From the NCBI RefSeq assembly GCF_006007885.1, contig NZ_VCRO01000003.1:124001-188000 (forward strand): a stretch of 64,000 bases of DNA. The letters are read 5' to 3'. The notes under the pieces were generated by a model. It did not search any database. It worked only from the letters and a program-made list of their open reading frames with translations, and was not told where the DNA came from. The translations under genes and the position numbers were made by a program. Shown here in pieces: positions 42,146 through 51,378 of this stretch. This stretch comes from Alteribacter natronophilus (GTDB lineage: Bacteria > Bacillota > Bacilli > Bacillales > Salisediminibacteriaceae). The first letter of the stretch is position 1. Each line of letters begins with the position of its first letter.

Positions 42146-43468
42146 CCGGATCGTTGTACCTCTGTACGGCGAAGCAATTACTGCCAGGCGGTCGATTTTA
42201 CCCTGAAGCCGGTCCAGGTCCCGGTTAAGAAACGCCTCTTTACGGAGACCTTCGGCCACGTACTCGGCAAAGTGCCACACATCAGACCTGATTGCCTTTG
42301 TACTGTGACTGGCAACCTCATAAAGCGCATCAAGCAGTTTCACCTGAACGGCTACATCTTCCCTGCCATAGAAACGGATCTGGAAAAAACTCTGGTAGAG
42401 GTATTCCCGAAAGCTGTAAACCTTTTTTACTACAAGGAGATTACCGTGTTTATCATGCAGAAAATGATCCCGGAAATCTTTCCGTGTAAGAGCAGACAAC
42501 GTATGTCCGAGATAATTAATGCACTCGATCGCAGTAAATGGATCGTTAATTCCAGGTGACAGGGACCGCGCAGCAATTTCAACTATTTTCACAATACCAT
42601 AGCGCACATCCTGGACACTTTCCCTTTCGTTCCCCATGATCATCAGCCGGGCATATTTCTGCTCGTTTATATGTGTTTTGTCCCCGTAAACCTTCATCAG
42701 GGGCAGCCCCCGTCCGAGATAATCACCGTGGGAGTGAAGCAGCTCCACAATCACACCATCTTCTTCAGCCGCTTTTTTCAGTCCTTCATAATCGATCCAC
42801 TGCACGTACCCGGATCTGGATGCCCGGATCTGCTGCATCTCTTTATCCAGAACCTCCTCGCCCTCCCAGTCCTCCCAGGGATCTTCCTTCTCCTTATCAC
42901 ACATATCCTTCCAATTCTGATCCATCACCTTCAGGGTATAATCGAAAATGTTCTGGATCAGGTTACGGACCTGGATCCACTTTGCAACGTGATGAACAAA
43001 AAACACGAAGAAGCCCACGGCCACAATAGCGATGAGGACAGCCAGCAGTGGGGAAATCAGTACACCCGGTGGATTCTCCCCGAAATGTTTCGTAAGCAGA
43101 AGAAGTACCAGGGCGTAGACAAAACCGCTGATAAAAACACCGAGAATACGCTGTGTATGGTGATCGGTTATGAAATTCTGCAGCGAACGCGGTGAAAACT
43201 GCGATACATAGGTGGTCATGACCACCAGAATCGACGAAAAAGAAATAGAGGTCATGGTCAGAATTGACGTTGCAATGGTGCTGAGCAGCGTGTATGCGAG
43301 CTCAAAATCAGCCAGCAGAATAGTTGGAATACGGTCTTTTACATTGTCATTCACCCATATAAACTGATCAAGCTGGTGGCTTAAAAAAGCCAGAATAAAA
43401 GCGAAAACACCGTAAATCGTCGGAATAAACCAGTAACTCGCCCGCACAAACAGCAGCGCCCGTGTCAT
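42107..43468 (-). CDS. DUF2254 membrane protein
   Basis: A 453-residue protein with four N-terminal membrane helices (about residues 10-180) and a large cytoplasmic part. Family features are TIATSILTMTSISFSSILVV and SISFSSILVVMTTYVSQFSPR, a motif QFSPRSLQNF followed by HTQRILGVFISGFVY, and the SPGINDPFTAIECINYLG segment. Length is normal. Function is not established; the pattern recalls channel or sensor proteins. Confidence 0.88.
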   Translation of the reverse strand: MTRALLFVRASYWFIPTIYGVFAFILAFLSHQLDQFIWVNDNVKDRIPTILLADFELAYTLLSTIATSILTMTSISFSSILVVMTTYVSQFSPRSLQNFITDHHTQRILGVFISGFVYALVLLLLTKHFGENPPGVLISPLLAVLIAIVAVGFFVFFVHHVAKWIQVRNLIQNIFDYTLKVMDQNWKDMCDKEKEDPWEDWEGEEVLDKEMQQIRASRSGYVQWIDYEGLKKAAEEDGVIVELLHSHGDYLGRGLPLMKVYGDKTHINEQKYARLMIMGNERESVQDVRYGIVKIVEIAARSLSPGINDPFTAIECINYLGHTLSALTRKDFRDHFLHDKHGNLLVVKKVYSFREYLYQSFFQIRFYGREDVAVQVKLLDALYEVASHSTKAIRSDVWHFAEYVAEGLRKEAFLNRDLDRLQGKIDRLAVIASPYRGTTIRLRQSNNGFDQEK

Positions 43469-43529
43469 ATCACCGCACCTCCCCGGTCTTTAGGCTCTAG
43501 TATCGGCAAAAAAAGCTGAATTATGACGG

Positions 43530-43683
43530 CAGGGATTTTCCAGGTGCGCCTGCCGAACAAGAACACTGGCGTGAGCCTTAAAACAAAGCTGTTTTCCCGA
43601 GGAGGCTGAGGCGTTGCCCACTGAAAGCACCCGTCTGCAGCGTCATAGAACTACAACCTTTCCAAAAAATGTTGTCCTAAACA
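43530..43683 (+). repeat. Interspersed element, truncated copy
   Basis: CTGTTTTCCCGAGGAGGCTG, GTCTGCAGCGTCATAGAAC and TACAACCTTTCC match the right half of the 21503-21692 element; the left half is lost or diverged. Confidence 0.65.
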
Positions 43684-43684
43684 A

Positions 43685-43720
43685 GAAAAAAACGGAACAC
43701 CCGGGAAGGGCATTCCGTTT
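43685..43720 (-). terminator. Terminator of the hemolysin III family gene
   Basis: The stem AACGGAATGCCC / GGGTGTTCCGTT on the minus strand is followed by TTTTTTCTTG. Confidence 0.85.
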
Positions 43721-43739
43721 CAGGACATAATGTATTCGT

Positions 43740-44387
43740 TTATACCGGTGTCACGTAAAGAAGAATAGAAAGAAAGTGAGCCACCGACGCTGCAAGCACG
43801 AACAGATGCCATACAGCGTGGTGATAGCGGAATTTCCGCCACACATAAAAAATTGTTCCTGCAGTATACAGAACCCCTCCGGATACGAGGAGCACGATTC
43901 CGCCTGTATCCACGACTGCTGCGATCGGCTGCAGAACAAACACGATCATCCAGCCCATGCCGATATAGAACAGAGTTGATAGAAAAATAAACTTTTTAAC
44001 AAAGAAAACCTTGAACACCACGCCCGTAGCAGCCAGCGTCCACACTGTTCCGAGCAGAAGCCATCCGTACACCCCGTCTACTACAATGACCATAAAAGGT
44101 GTGTACGTTCCGGCAATAAACAGGTAGATCGCAGAATGATCAAGGACTTCAAAAACGCTCTTCACTTTTGTTCCTTCCCTGAAACTGTGAAGCAGTGTCG
44201 AGCAGACATACATCAGCAGCAGTGTCACACCATAAATCGTAAAACTGATTACGTGTGATGCAGTGCCGTGTATGCTCGCAAAAACAATAAGGAGAGTAAG
44301 AGCTGCAACACCGAATGCCGCTCCTACTCCATGTGTAATGGCATTAGCAATTTCTTCTCTTTTCGTAAACGTATGTGTTCCCTGCAA
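43740..44387 (-). CDS. Hemolysin III family (PAQR-like) membrane protein
   Basis: A 215-residue protein with seven membrane helices. Conserved residues of the family are EEIANAITHGVGAAFGVAAL, STLLHSF, FEVLDHSAIYLFIAGTYTPF and HAVWHLFVLAASVAHFLSIL: the Ser, Asp and three His of the zinc site are in place. Despite the name, these proteins are PAQR-type hydrolase-like enzymes rather than toxins in most Bacilli (YplQ). AGGAGG lies near the ATG at 44387. Confidence 0.9.
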   Translation of the reverse strand: MQGTHTFTKREEIANAITHGVGAAFGVAALTLLIVFASIHGTASHVISFTIYGVTLLLMYVCSTLLHSFREGTKVKSVFEVLDHSAIYLFIAGTYTPFMVIVVDGVYGWLLLGTVWTLAATGVVFKVFFVKKFIFLSTLFYIGMGWMIVFVLQPIAAVVDTGGIVLLVSGGVLYTAGTIFYVWRKFRYHHAVWHLFVLAASVAHFLSILLYVTPV

Positions 44388-44415
44388 TGGCAGCCTCCTT
44401 TATCTATTGTACGTG

Positions 44416-45087
44416 TTATCTGTTTTGTATAGAGGCAATTTTCCAGGTGCCGCTTCCGTCTTCATTCTGTACAAATTCCATTTCAACCATTCGGCTCTCC
44501 GTTTCAAAGTCCCCTTTATTGTCATTGAGAACAGTAAAACTGTACTCGGCCCTGTAACGGTTCCGGCTTCTGTCATACTCTGCCTCATGCATACTCAAAA
44601 ACTCAATTTCGGAGAAGTTAAGATTATCAAATTCAAATGATAATTCAATCTGGTTTTCAGGCGTTACCGTAAACTGTTCCTGTTCCATATCCACTTCCAC
44701 CTGATCCGCTGTCAGATCTCTCAGCTTTTCACCATCGCGCCTGTGCAGCGCTTCAAAAAAATGGCCGGCAAGCTGGTCAATTTCCGTCCGGAGAGCCAGT
44801 TCCTCTTCCTTTTCGTCCCGTGCTTCATGCATCTGCTGCCGGTAGGTGATAATATCATTTTTTAATTTGTCATTTTCTTCTTCCAGTGCCTCAAGTTCCT
44901 CTTGCATCTCTTCGTTTTTCTCTGAATATTTTCCGAGCTGCTCAACAAGGCGTTCATTTGTTGCAATCAGTGTTTCCCTGTCATCATTTTCGTCCGCAGG
45001 TTCATATTCCTCCGCAGCGAACTGGTCATTTTCCGAACATCCGATGAGTGTAATCGTCAGAAACACGGGGATCAACAGCTTTTTCAT
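44416..45087 (-). CDS. Lipoprotein with coiled coil
   Basis: A 223-residue lipoprotein: the signal peptide MKKLLIPVFLTITLIGC has a clear lipobox. An acidic stretch is followed by a long coiled coil (about residues 40-105: QLGKYSEKNEEMQEELEALE and on) and a C-terminal alpha/beta domain resembling DUF4878/NTF2-like folds (FFEALHRRDGEKLRDLTADQ, GTWKIASIQ). The chosen ATG at 45087 has AGGTGAC upstream; a GTG three codons earlier is possible. Function unknown. Confidence 0.75.
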   Translation of the reverse strand: MKKLLIPVFLTITLIGCSENDQFAAEEYEPADENDDRETLIATNERLVEQLGKYSEKNEEMQEELEALEEENDKLKNDIITYRQQMHEARDEKEEELALRTEIDQLAGHFFEALHRRDGEKLRDLTADQVEVDMEQEQFTVTPENQIELSFEFDNLNFSEIEFLSMHEAEYDRSRNRYRAEYSFTVLNDNKGDFETESRMVEMEFVQNEDGSGTWKIASIQNR

Positions 45088-45400
45088 GTTTGTCACCTGC
45101 GTTCTTCATAGTCTTAATCGTATTCCTGAGGAATGCTGTCTTGAGCAAAGGACGCTTTTCAGCAGAGGAGCTGCCTTCTCCCTCCCCTGTACCCCGATAT
45201 CAGCAGGTACATGAAAAGCACAGTCTTATTACACCTATTATACAGGAATTTCAGCTGAGTAAAAGATTTCCTTCCGATTTTCGCATAAGCAGATGATATA
45301 CGGCAATTTTCCTTAATCTCCGAAAACAGAAAAAACCGCGCCCCAATGACTGGAACACGGTGAAGAGTAATAATCGCAAACAGGCTCCCCCAACAACCTC
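45088..45400. other. Gene-free stretch
   Basis: I see no gene, repeat copy or clear promoter here apart from the terminator at 45328-45360. Confidence 0.5.
45328..45360 (-). terminator. Terminator of the 45401-45673 gene, strand-specific
   Basis: On the minus strand CCGTGTTCC pairs with GGGGCGCGG over nine bases using three G-U pairs, followed by six T residues. The same bases on the other strand would mispair, so it acts only on the minus strand. Confidence 0.7.
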
Positions 45401-45673
45401 CTACCAGAATAACAAAGCTCCCAGAGCAAATCCGCTTATGGCAGCAAGAGCAACCGGGTAAACATAAGGACGATAATAACCGTACCGGGGTCCCCATCCA
45501 TAGCCAAATCCCCCACCCTGAGGCTGACGGGATTCAAGGAATACATGGCTCGGGCTTACCCTTACAATTCTTCCGGCATGCTGGCGTCCGCTGTGCTCGA
45601 TAATCCGCACGTTGCGGCCCTGATGGCGTCTGCATACGTTATAGTAATGATCGCATCTTGACAACACATCCAC
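45401..45673 (-). CDS. Small basic protein with a Gly/Tyr/Arg-rich segment, 90 aa
   Basis: The first half (CDHYYNVCRRHQGRNVRIIE, GRIVRVSPSHVFLES) looks like a small beta-barrel fold with two cysteines. Then comes GGGFGYGWGPRYGYYRPYVY and a single hydrophobic helix (PVALAAISGFALGALLFW) at the end. AAAAGGAGGTGG precedes the ATG at 45673. This layout occurs in small Bacillus spore- or envelope-associated proteins; I cannot name the family. Confidence 0.65.
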   Translation of the reverse strand: MDVLSRCDHYYNVCRRHQGRNVRIIEHSGRQHAGRIVRVSPSHVFLESRQPQGGGFGYGWGPRYGYYRPYVYPVALAAISGFALGALLFW

Positions 45674-45826
45674 CTCCTTTTACACCAGTCACTCTCAGTC
45701 TATTACCTTTTTGTAAAATGGATTGTACAAACATCACGACTGCACTTTATTTCGTACCGCGGTGATCTCCAGCTCCCCTGCCCCTTTAATCAGTTCACCA
45801 TTTTCATAAAGAAAGAAGGTATTCCC

Positions 45827-46558
45827 TTGTCACACCTGTTCACATACACGGATATGCTCGCTCATTTTGGCGTTACGGTTGCACACCCCGGCGGAAGGGG
45901 AATGACAGAGAAAGCTGTCAGTCTTCTCCCCATCGCAGCCGGAACAAAAATTGCTGAACTCGGCTGCGGACTAGGTGATACAGCGCGCTGGCTTTCCGAG
46001 GAAAAAGGAGCCATCGTATACGGTATCGATGCCCATCCGCTCATGATCTCAAAGGCGCGCAAACGCCACAAAGATCAGCAGGAAAAGAAGAAACTCCACT
46101 TTCTTCAATCCGATGCTTCCCGGGTGCCTTTTCCCGATCATATGATGGACGGGATGCTTGCAGAAAGTGTCCTCAGTTTTGCAGATGTTCACGATGTACT
46201 GAGAGAGTGCCGGCGCCTCCTTCGTCCGGGCGGCTTTTTCGCCTCTCTCGATCTTGTCGCCGACCAGGACTTTACAGCACCTGATAAAAAGTCGTATGGA
46301 GAGTTTTACGGTATGAAAAATGTCCTTACGAAAAAAGAATGGATCCGCCTGCTGGAGGATTACGGTTTTACAGTAGAGCACGTAATTGAAGAGCGCCCTG
46401 GTGAGGCCGGAACCGATGAGAGCATTCCAGAACTTGTAATGTCCCGTGACATTCCTGCAGACTGCTATGAACTTATGGAACAGCACGTCCATCTGCTGGA
46501 AAAATACCAGTCGTGGACAGGATACGCCTACTTCATCTGTAAATATGACAGGGCCTGA
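45827..46558 (+). CDS. Class I SAM-dependent methyltransferase
   Basis: A 243-residue methyltransferase. The SAM-binding motif AELGCGLGDTARWLSE (about 43-58), the acidic end of strand 2 (VYGIDAHP), motif II QSDASRVPFPD and motif III LRPGGFFASLDLV are in order, the arrangement of UbiE/gamma-tocopherol-type enzymes. Start is TTG at 45827 after GAAGG. Substrate unknown. It is a single gene between unrelated neighbours. Confidence 0.88.
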   Translation: MSHLFTYTDMLAHFGVTVAHPGGRGMTEKAVSLLPIAAGTKIAELGCGLGDTARWLSEEKGAIVYGIDAHPLMISKARKRHKDQQEKKKLHFLQSDASRVPFPDHMMDGMLAESVLSFADVHDVLRECRRLLRPGGFFASLDLVADQDFTAPDKKSYGEFYGMKNVLTKKEWIRLLEDYGFTVEHVIEERPGEAGTDESIPELVMSRDIPADCYELMEQHVHLLEKYQSWTGYAYFICKYDRA

Positions 46559-46574
46559 GGAAAGGCCGGTTATA

Positions 46575-46823
46575 TACAAAAGTTCGTTGTTGATTTTCCC
46601 TCACTGCACTCCCTTTCCGCGGGCACCACTGCAGCCAGCAGAGTAGTTGCCATGCTTCTTCCTCTTCCGGACTTGCTCCGAAGTGTCTGCGTCGAAGCAG
46701 CTCGAAGCGAACTCACGATGTAAACGCTCGTCCCTGCGGGGTCTTCCGTCGGTGCTTTTCCCGCAGTGTCACGTGTTCGCTCCAATCACCTTTTACAAAT
46801 CAACATTAAGATTTAATAGAGCC
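46575..46823 (-). repeat. Interspersed element
   Basis: Reverse-oriented copy: CTCCCTTTCCGCGGGCACC, ACTTGCTCCGAAG, GCGGGGTCTTCCGTCGGTGC and TTTTCCCGCAGTGTCACG, bounded by TTCGTTGTTGATTTT and AATCAACATTAAGATTTAAT. It contains a longer internal segment than other copies. Confidence 0.75.
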
Positions 46824-46827
46824 ATAC

Positions 46828-46874
46828 AAAAAGAAACCCCGGCCAGGAGCAGAAAAGCTCATCAGCCGGGGCTT
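46828..46874 (-). terminator. Terminator of the RND operon
   Basis: The stem AGCCCCGGCTGATGAGC / GCTCCTGGCCGGGGTT on the minus strand is followed by TCTTTTTG. Confidence 0.85.
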
Positions 46875-46884
46875 CAGTATTAAA

Positions 46885-49800
46885 TTACTCATCATTTTTT
46901 CTGTTTCTGTCGACAATCCGCTCGAGCATTTTAAGAAGCTCTTCTCTGGACATTTCCTGCGATTTATGACGATCCTTCCGGGAAGGAAGAGAGTCCCCGG
47001 ATTCCGGACTGGAATTCCGGCTCTCACGGCTCTCATTGTTTCCGGTTACTTCCAGGTATTCCCCTTCCTCCAGATAAGCAGGCTCATCTTCATAGGACTC
47101 ATCCTGCTCTTTATAGAACTCCTCAAAATCAAGCTCTGACTGATCTGTCTCGCCCGTAATCATCTGCTGTCTGCCGGATTCATCACCTGCAGAATACCTC
47201 TCGTCCAGCAGATAGGCAGGAACGAGCTGACCATCCGGAGTGACGTACTTTTTATTCAGTGTCCGGGTTTCTTTGTCAAAGAAGCTGTACAGTACCGGAA
47301 TCAGGAAGAGCGTAAGGAATGTTCCGCTGATCAGACCCCCGATTACCGTAATGGCCATCGGCTGCTGCAGCTCCGTTCCTTCCCCGATCCCGGCGGCAAG
47401 CGGCACCAGACCGAGAATTGTCGTGGCAGCCGTCATAAAGATCGGACGGGCACGGTCTTTCACGCCGGTGACAATAGCATCATAACTTTTCATTCCTGCT
47501 TCTTTCCGCTTGTTAATATAGTCCACGAGAACGATCGCATTGTTAACGACAATTCCCGCCAGGACAATGAAACCGATAAACGCCATGACACTTACAGGTG
47601 TCCTTGTCAGCGTCAGGCCGATAGCCACGCCGATGACGACAAGGGGAACACTGAACATGATAACAAATGGATACTTCAGTGATTCGAACTGCGCTGCCAT
47701 GACGAGGTACACAAAGACAATGGCAAGGATCAGGGCCATAACGAGATCCATGATGGCATCATCGAAAAGCTGCTGATCACCGGTTATATCGATGGTGACT
47801 TCATCCGGAAGATCCAGATCCGCTACGGTTGACTGGACGAGACTGTGAATCTCACTCTGGTTATACTGCGTGCCGTACTGAAGGCTGAACTGGACCGCAT
47901 CTTCCTGGTTAATCCGGTTGATCTGAGCCGGACTTTCCCCTTCCTCAACAGTACTGATATCCGAAAGGGAGACGTAGCTGCCTTCAGCTGTCCGGATCAT
48001 GAGGTTTTCAAGTGCATCCACATCTTCGATAAACTCTTCCTGATACTGCACTCTTACATCATATACATCATCTTCTTCTGTTACGATCTGCGTCGCTGTC
48101 GTGCCGCGGAGAGCACTGCTGACAGCGCCGGCCACATCTGCCGGTGTCAGGCCTTCATCCCTTGCAGCTTCATCATCGATCTGAACCTGAACCTCCGGAG
48201 CCGTGTCGGTCAGATCGTTGGTGACCTCCTGGAACTCGCTCATCCCCTCCAGTTCTTCCTGGATCTCAAGGACGGCCTCCTCCAGTCTCACCGTATTTGT
48301 ATCAAGGACGTTGAAGCTGTAGGTATTTGGGTTGCCTCCAAAGGAAGCTTCCAGCTGAATACTGACTTCCTCGGCATCTTCTGCTGCCCTTTCGATCTCA
48401 CGGCGCAGATCTTCGGCAAATTCAGCAGTGGTCATATTCCTCTCGGCAACAGGAACCATGCTTACATAAATGTAGCCTTCGTCATTACCGCCGCCCCCAA
48501 GGGCATTATCCTCCTGTCCACCGGAGCCGGTTACACTCGTGTAATCCGAGATTTCATTCCTGCCGTCCAGAACCTCTTCCACATTCTCAATGACGGCAAA
48601 GGTATCATCAAGCGGGGTGCCGTTTTCCATTTCAATTTCAACCTGGAAAAACCCTTCATCGGTCGACGGCAGAAATTCGGATCCCACCGTGTAAACTCCG
48701 GCTGCACCTCCTGCCAGAAGCAGGAACGTAATGAAGATGACACTGAACCGGTGACGAAGCGACCAGCGGGCCGACTTATCAAACGCTTTAACAAAACTGC
48801 TGTTCTGGCGCTTCTCTTCAAGGTTTTCCTTCGGTTCCTTCAGCCAGCGCGCTGCAAGCATCGGTACAACAGTCAGCGCCACAAGCAGCGAGGCAAAAAG
48901 ACTGAAGGAAACAGTAAGAGCAAATTCCCTGAACAGATTACCGACAATACCGGTAATAAAGATAACCGGAAGGAACACAGACACTGTAGTCAGAGTGGAG
49001 GCCGTAATGGCGCCGGCCACTTCCTTCGCTCCGTCCCTGGCTGCTTTTGCCGGATCCTTTTTCATGCTCAGGTGCCGGTAGATGTTTTCAATCACGACTA
49101 TGGAGTTATCCACGAGCATCCCGATTCCGAGGGCGAGGCCTCCAAGCGTCATAATGTTAAGAGAAAAGTTCGTAAAGTAAAGAAGTACGAACGTGACGAT
49201 CACGGAAAAAGGTATAGCGATTCCGATAAGAAGCGGCGTCTTAAAGCTTCTAAGGAAAACAAACAGGACAATCATGGCAAACACACCGCCGGCAATCAGA
49301 GCAAGAGAGACGTTGGAAATGGCCTCTTCAATAAATTCACCCTGGTCAAACAGCATCGCTGTATCAATGTCACTGTACCGTTCTTCCTCAAGGAGTTCAT
49401 CCAGACGCTCCGTGAAGGTGGCCGACACCTCTGCCGTGTTGGCGTCTGACTGCTGCTGGACACTCATTAGAATGGAGGTGTCCTGGTTGGTACGTGTAAT
49501 CACGTCACCGTCTTCTGCTGTCAGTTCCACTGTACCAAGATCATTAACGGTGATATCATCCCCTGTTTCGGGATCCTGGGCCACCGCAATATTTTCGATG
49601 TCCTCGACTTCAGCAAGTTCAAACAGTACACGGGTAGTCAGTTCCAGCCCATCGCTCTGAACGTTGCCTCCCGGCTGGGTCACATTGTGGGCGGAAATGG
49701 CTCCGGCCACTTCGTCTATCGTAAGCCCGGCCGATTCCAGCTCATCCTGATCGAGACTCACCTGAATCTCGTCTACGATACTCCCGAGGGAATCGATTGA

Positions 49801-50304
49801 GCCGACACCTTCCACTTTCAGAAGTTCCTGTTCGAGATCGCGCACGAGATCACTCAGTTCCCCGATGTCTCCTGTGGAGGAGATACTCATCTGAATGATT
49901 GGAAACTGGGACGGATCGAACTTCAGAAACTGAGGCGTGCCGGCTCCGTCCGGCAGCGGTGTCTGGTTCATATTTGTAATAATATCGTTTTCAACATCAT
50001 CAAAAGATGTTGCCCATGAAAATTCCAGAAGGGTCAGGGATGAACCTTCCATGGAAATGGAACTGATGTTATTTAAACCGGGCAGGGTGGAGAGACTCTC
50101 CTCCATCGGTCTTGATACCCTGTCCACCACTTCCTGGGGTGAAGCGTCATCGTAACTCGTTACGACAGCTCCGATCGGAGGATCAATATCCGGGAGCAGT
50201 TTTAATGGGATGTTTGTCAGGGAGATGACACCAAGCAGAAGAAAAAGGGTCATCGCTACAAGGGTAAAAACGGGTCTTCTGATTGAGAAGTTAGTCAATT
50301 TCAT
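46885..50304 (-). CDS. swrC: RND-family efflux permease (SwrC/YerP-like)
   Basis: A 1139-residue Resistance-Nodulation-Division exporter. It begins MKLTNFSIRRPVFTLVAMTL as in SwrC. Two sets of six helices flank two large extracytoplasmic domains. GMLVDNSIVVIENIYRHLSM and the second-half GIVVNNAIVLVDYINKRK hold the proton-relay region. In B. subtilis SwrC exports surfactin and supports swarming. The C-terminal 130 residues after the last helix are an unusually long, charged, probably disordered tail (about 1010-1139). Start overlaps the marR stop by four bases (ATGA). No periplasmic adaptor gene is present, as is usual in Gram-positive bacteria. Confidence 0.93.
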   Translation of the reverse strand: MKLTNFSIRRPVFTLVAMTLFLLLGVISLTNIPLKLLPDIDPPIGAVVTSYDDASPQEVVDRVSRPMEESLSTLPGLNNISSISMEGSSLTLLEFSWATSFDDVENDIITNMNQTPLPDGAGTPQFLKFDPSQFPIIQMSISSTGDIGELSDLVRDLEQELLKVEGVGSIDSLGSIVDEIQVSLDQDELESAGLTIDEVAGAISAHNVTQPGGNVQSDGLELTTRVLFELAEVEDIENIAVAQDPETGDDITVNDLGTVELTAEDGDVITRTNQDTSILMSVQQQSDANTAEVSATFTERLDELLEEERYSDIDTAMLFDQGEFIEEAISNVSLALIAGGVFAMIVLFVFLRSFKTPLLIGIAIPFSVIVTFVLLYFTNFSLNIMTLGGLALGIGMLVDNSIVVIENIYRHLSMKKDPAKAARDGAKEVAGAITASTLTTVSVFLPVIFITGIVGNLFREFALTVSFSLFASLLVALTVVPMLAARWLKEPKENLEEKRQNSSFVKAFDKSARWSLRHRFSVIFITFLLLAGGAAGVYTVGSEFLPSTDEGFFQVEIEMENGTPLDDTFAVIENVEEVLDGRNEISDYTSVTGSGGQEDNALGGGGNDEGYIYVSMVPVAERNMTTAEFAEDLRREIERAAEDAEEVSIQLEASFGGNPNTYSFNVLDTNTVRLEEAVLEIQEELEGMSEFQEVTNDLTDTAPEVQVQIDDEAARDEGLTPADVAGAVSSALRGTTATQIVTEEDDVYDVRVQYQEEFIEDVDALENLMIRTAEGSYVSLSDISTVEEGESPAQINRINQEDAVQFSLQYGTQYNQSEIHSLVQSTVADLDLPDEVTIDITGDQQLFDDAIMDLVMALILAIVFVYLVMAAQFESLKYPFVIMFSVPLVVIGVAIGLTLTRTPVSVMAFIGFIVLAGIVVNNAIVLVDYINKRKEAGMKSYDAIVTGVKDRARPIFMTAATTILGLVPLAAGIGEGTELQQPMAITVIGGLISGTFLTLFLIPVLYSFFDKETRTLNKKYVTPDGQLVPAYLLDERYSAGDESGRQQMITGETDQSELDFEEFYKEQDESYEDEPAYLEEGEYLEVTGNNESRESRNSSPESGDSLPSRKDRHKSQEMSREELLKMLERIVDRNRKNDE

Positions 50305-50753
50305 CGGGTTCTTCCTTCCTGTTCCTCAAGCATTATGTTTCTCAGTTTTTCGTATACGGTCCGGAAGTGTTCGAGATCATCTTCCGGTATTTTTGTTAAG
50401 TACTTTTTCATAATCATCTGTCTCGTCTGTTCCATATGTTCAAGGAGAAGAAGGCCTTCGCTGTCGAGAACGAATGGAACGGTTCTGCGGTTACTTTCAT
50501 CCGGTTCCCTTTTTACGAGTTTCATCTGCTCGAGTTTGGAGAGCATCTGGCTGACAGCACTGGCAGAAACATTCATATGATAGGATAAATCTTTCACGTA
50601 ATGGACTTCCTGCCGGCCGATCAGGTAAAGAATCATCTGCTGGTTACTCGAAAGCCTGTTGTCGTACTCGGTACCGAACTCGTGCTGAATCATGAGAAAA
50701 ACTTCCACAACGAGCTTTTCAATATCCAGCACGGTCTGCTCAATCTTCTCCAT
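50301..50753 (-). CDS. MarR-family repressor of the RND operon
   Basis: A 150-residue winged-helix regulator (SSNQQMILYLIGRQEVHYVK, LSYHMNVSASAVSQMLSKLE and the wing REPDESNRRTVPFVL). The frame extends to 50876 through repeat sequence, but the ATG at 50753 has TATGGGGGA upstream and is preferred. It is cotranscribed with swrC (ATGA overlap). A perfect long palindrome next to the promoter about 290 bases upstream is its likely binding site. Confidence 0.9.
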   Translation of the reverse strand: MEKIEQTVLDIEKLVVEVFLMIQHEFGTEYDNRLSSNQQMILYLIGRQEVHYVKDLSYHMNVSASAVSQMLSKLEQMKLVKREPDESNRRTVPFVLDSEGLLLLEHMEQTRQMIMKKYLTKIPEDDLEHFRTVYEKLRNIMLEEQEGRTR

Positions 50754-50784
50754 AAGCTGTATTCCCCCATAATTTATTTCAAAT

Positions 50785-51020
50785 GAGACTGGACACAAAT
50801 GTTTTACAGACGGAGATCCGAACAATCGATATGACGTGCAGGTGAATGGCTCCTGAAATACTACGCCACTTTCCACGGGAAGCGGCTGAGCCTCCGCCTG
50901 CTTGGCTGCTTAAGGGGTCTCACCTGCGCTTTTCCTCCCGCAGGAGTCGGCGAATATTTCATCCGCTTGTCAGCTATTGTTCGAATGCTCCTTTAAATTC
51001 TTCAATTATCTCTCAGCCTC
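50785..51020 (-). repeat. Interspersed element in the leader of the marR-swrC operon
   Basis: Very similar to the copy at 53579-53797: CACTTTCCACGGGAAGCGGC, TGAGCCTCCGCCTGCTTGG, AAGGGGTCTCACCTGCGCTT and CCCGCAGGAGTCGGCG. Its ends (GAGACTGGACA and TCTCAGCCTC) are decayed inverted repeats. It lies between promoter and start codon, so it would be transcribed. Confidence 0.85.
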
Positions 51021-51039
51021 TTTTCACTGTTTCCTCAAA

Positions 51040-51097
51040 TTAAGAAAGTTAACCGTTAACTTTCTTAACTATAATTGTTTCAGCTTTCCTGCGTCAA
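51040..51097 (-). promoter_or_regulatory. Promoter and palindromic operator of the marR-swrC operon
   Basis: On the minus strand TTGACG (51092-51097), an 18-base spacer and TATAGT (51068-51073). A palindrome with perfect 14-bp arms (TTAAGAAAGTTAAC and its complement, 51040-51053 and 51055-51068) around one central base abuts the -10 box, covering the transcription start. Confidence 0.85.
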
Positions 51098-51189
51098 TCG
51101 TTTAGGGACGGGACTGCTGTGAACATTTTGTGAAGGAAGCAATTCCTCTCTGCTGTCCCGGTCACAGTACGGAGCAAAAGCGCTGACGC

Positions 51190-51335
51190 GCCTTAATAAA
51201 AAAGCTTTGCTTCACGTCTTCCGTTCGCTTTCCGCGGCGGTCCGGGGAGCCTCCTTCGGTTATCGCCATGCGGGGTCTCCCCCTGGCCCCGTCTGCCGCA
51301 GGAGTCTCACTACCGCCGTTAAGCTTCGCAAATCG
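51190..51335 (-). repeat. Interspersed element
   Basis: TTCGCTTTCCGCGGCGGTCC, GGGGAGCCTCCTTCGGTTAT, CGGGGTCTCCCCCTGGCCCC and CCGCAGGAGTCTC match the family; both ends are diverged. It lies between the marR promoter and the sigma-54 activator's terminator. Confidence 0.7.
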
Positions 51336-51378
51336 AATTGATATTTGTCCAAAAAAACGGATTTTACGCTGCACGATT

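Noticed and set aside
47845-49449. A 534-residue open frame on the plus strand
   Set aside because: It lies wholly opposite the RND pump gene, has no ribosome site or recognisable domain, and its composition is that expected of an antisense shadow of a GC-biased gene.
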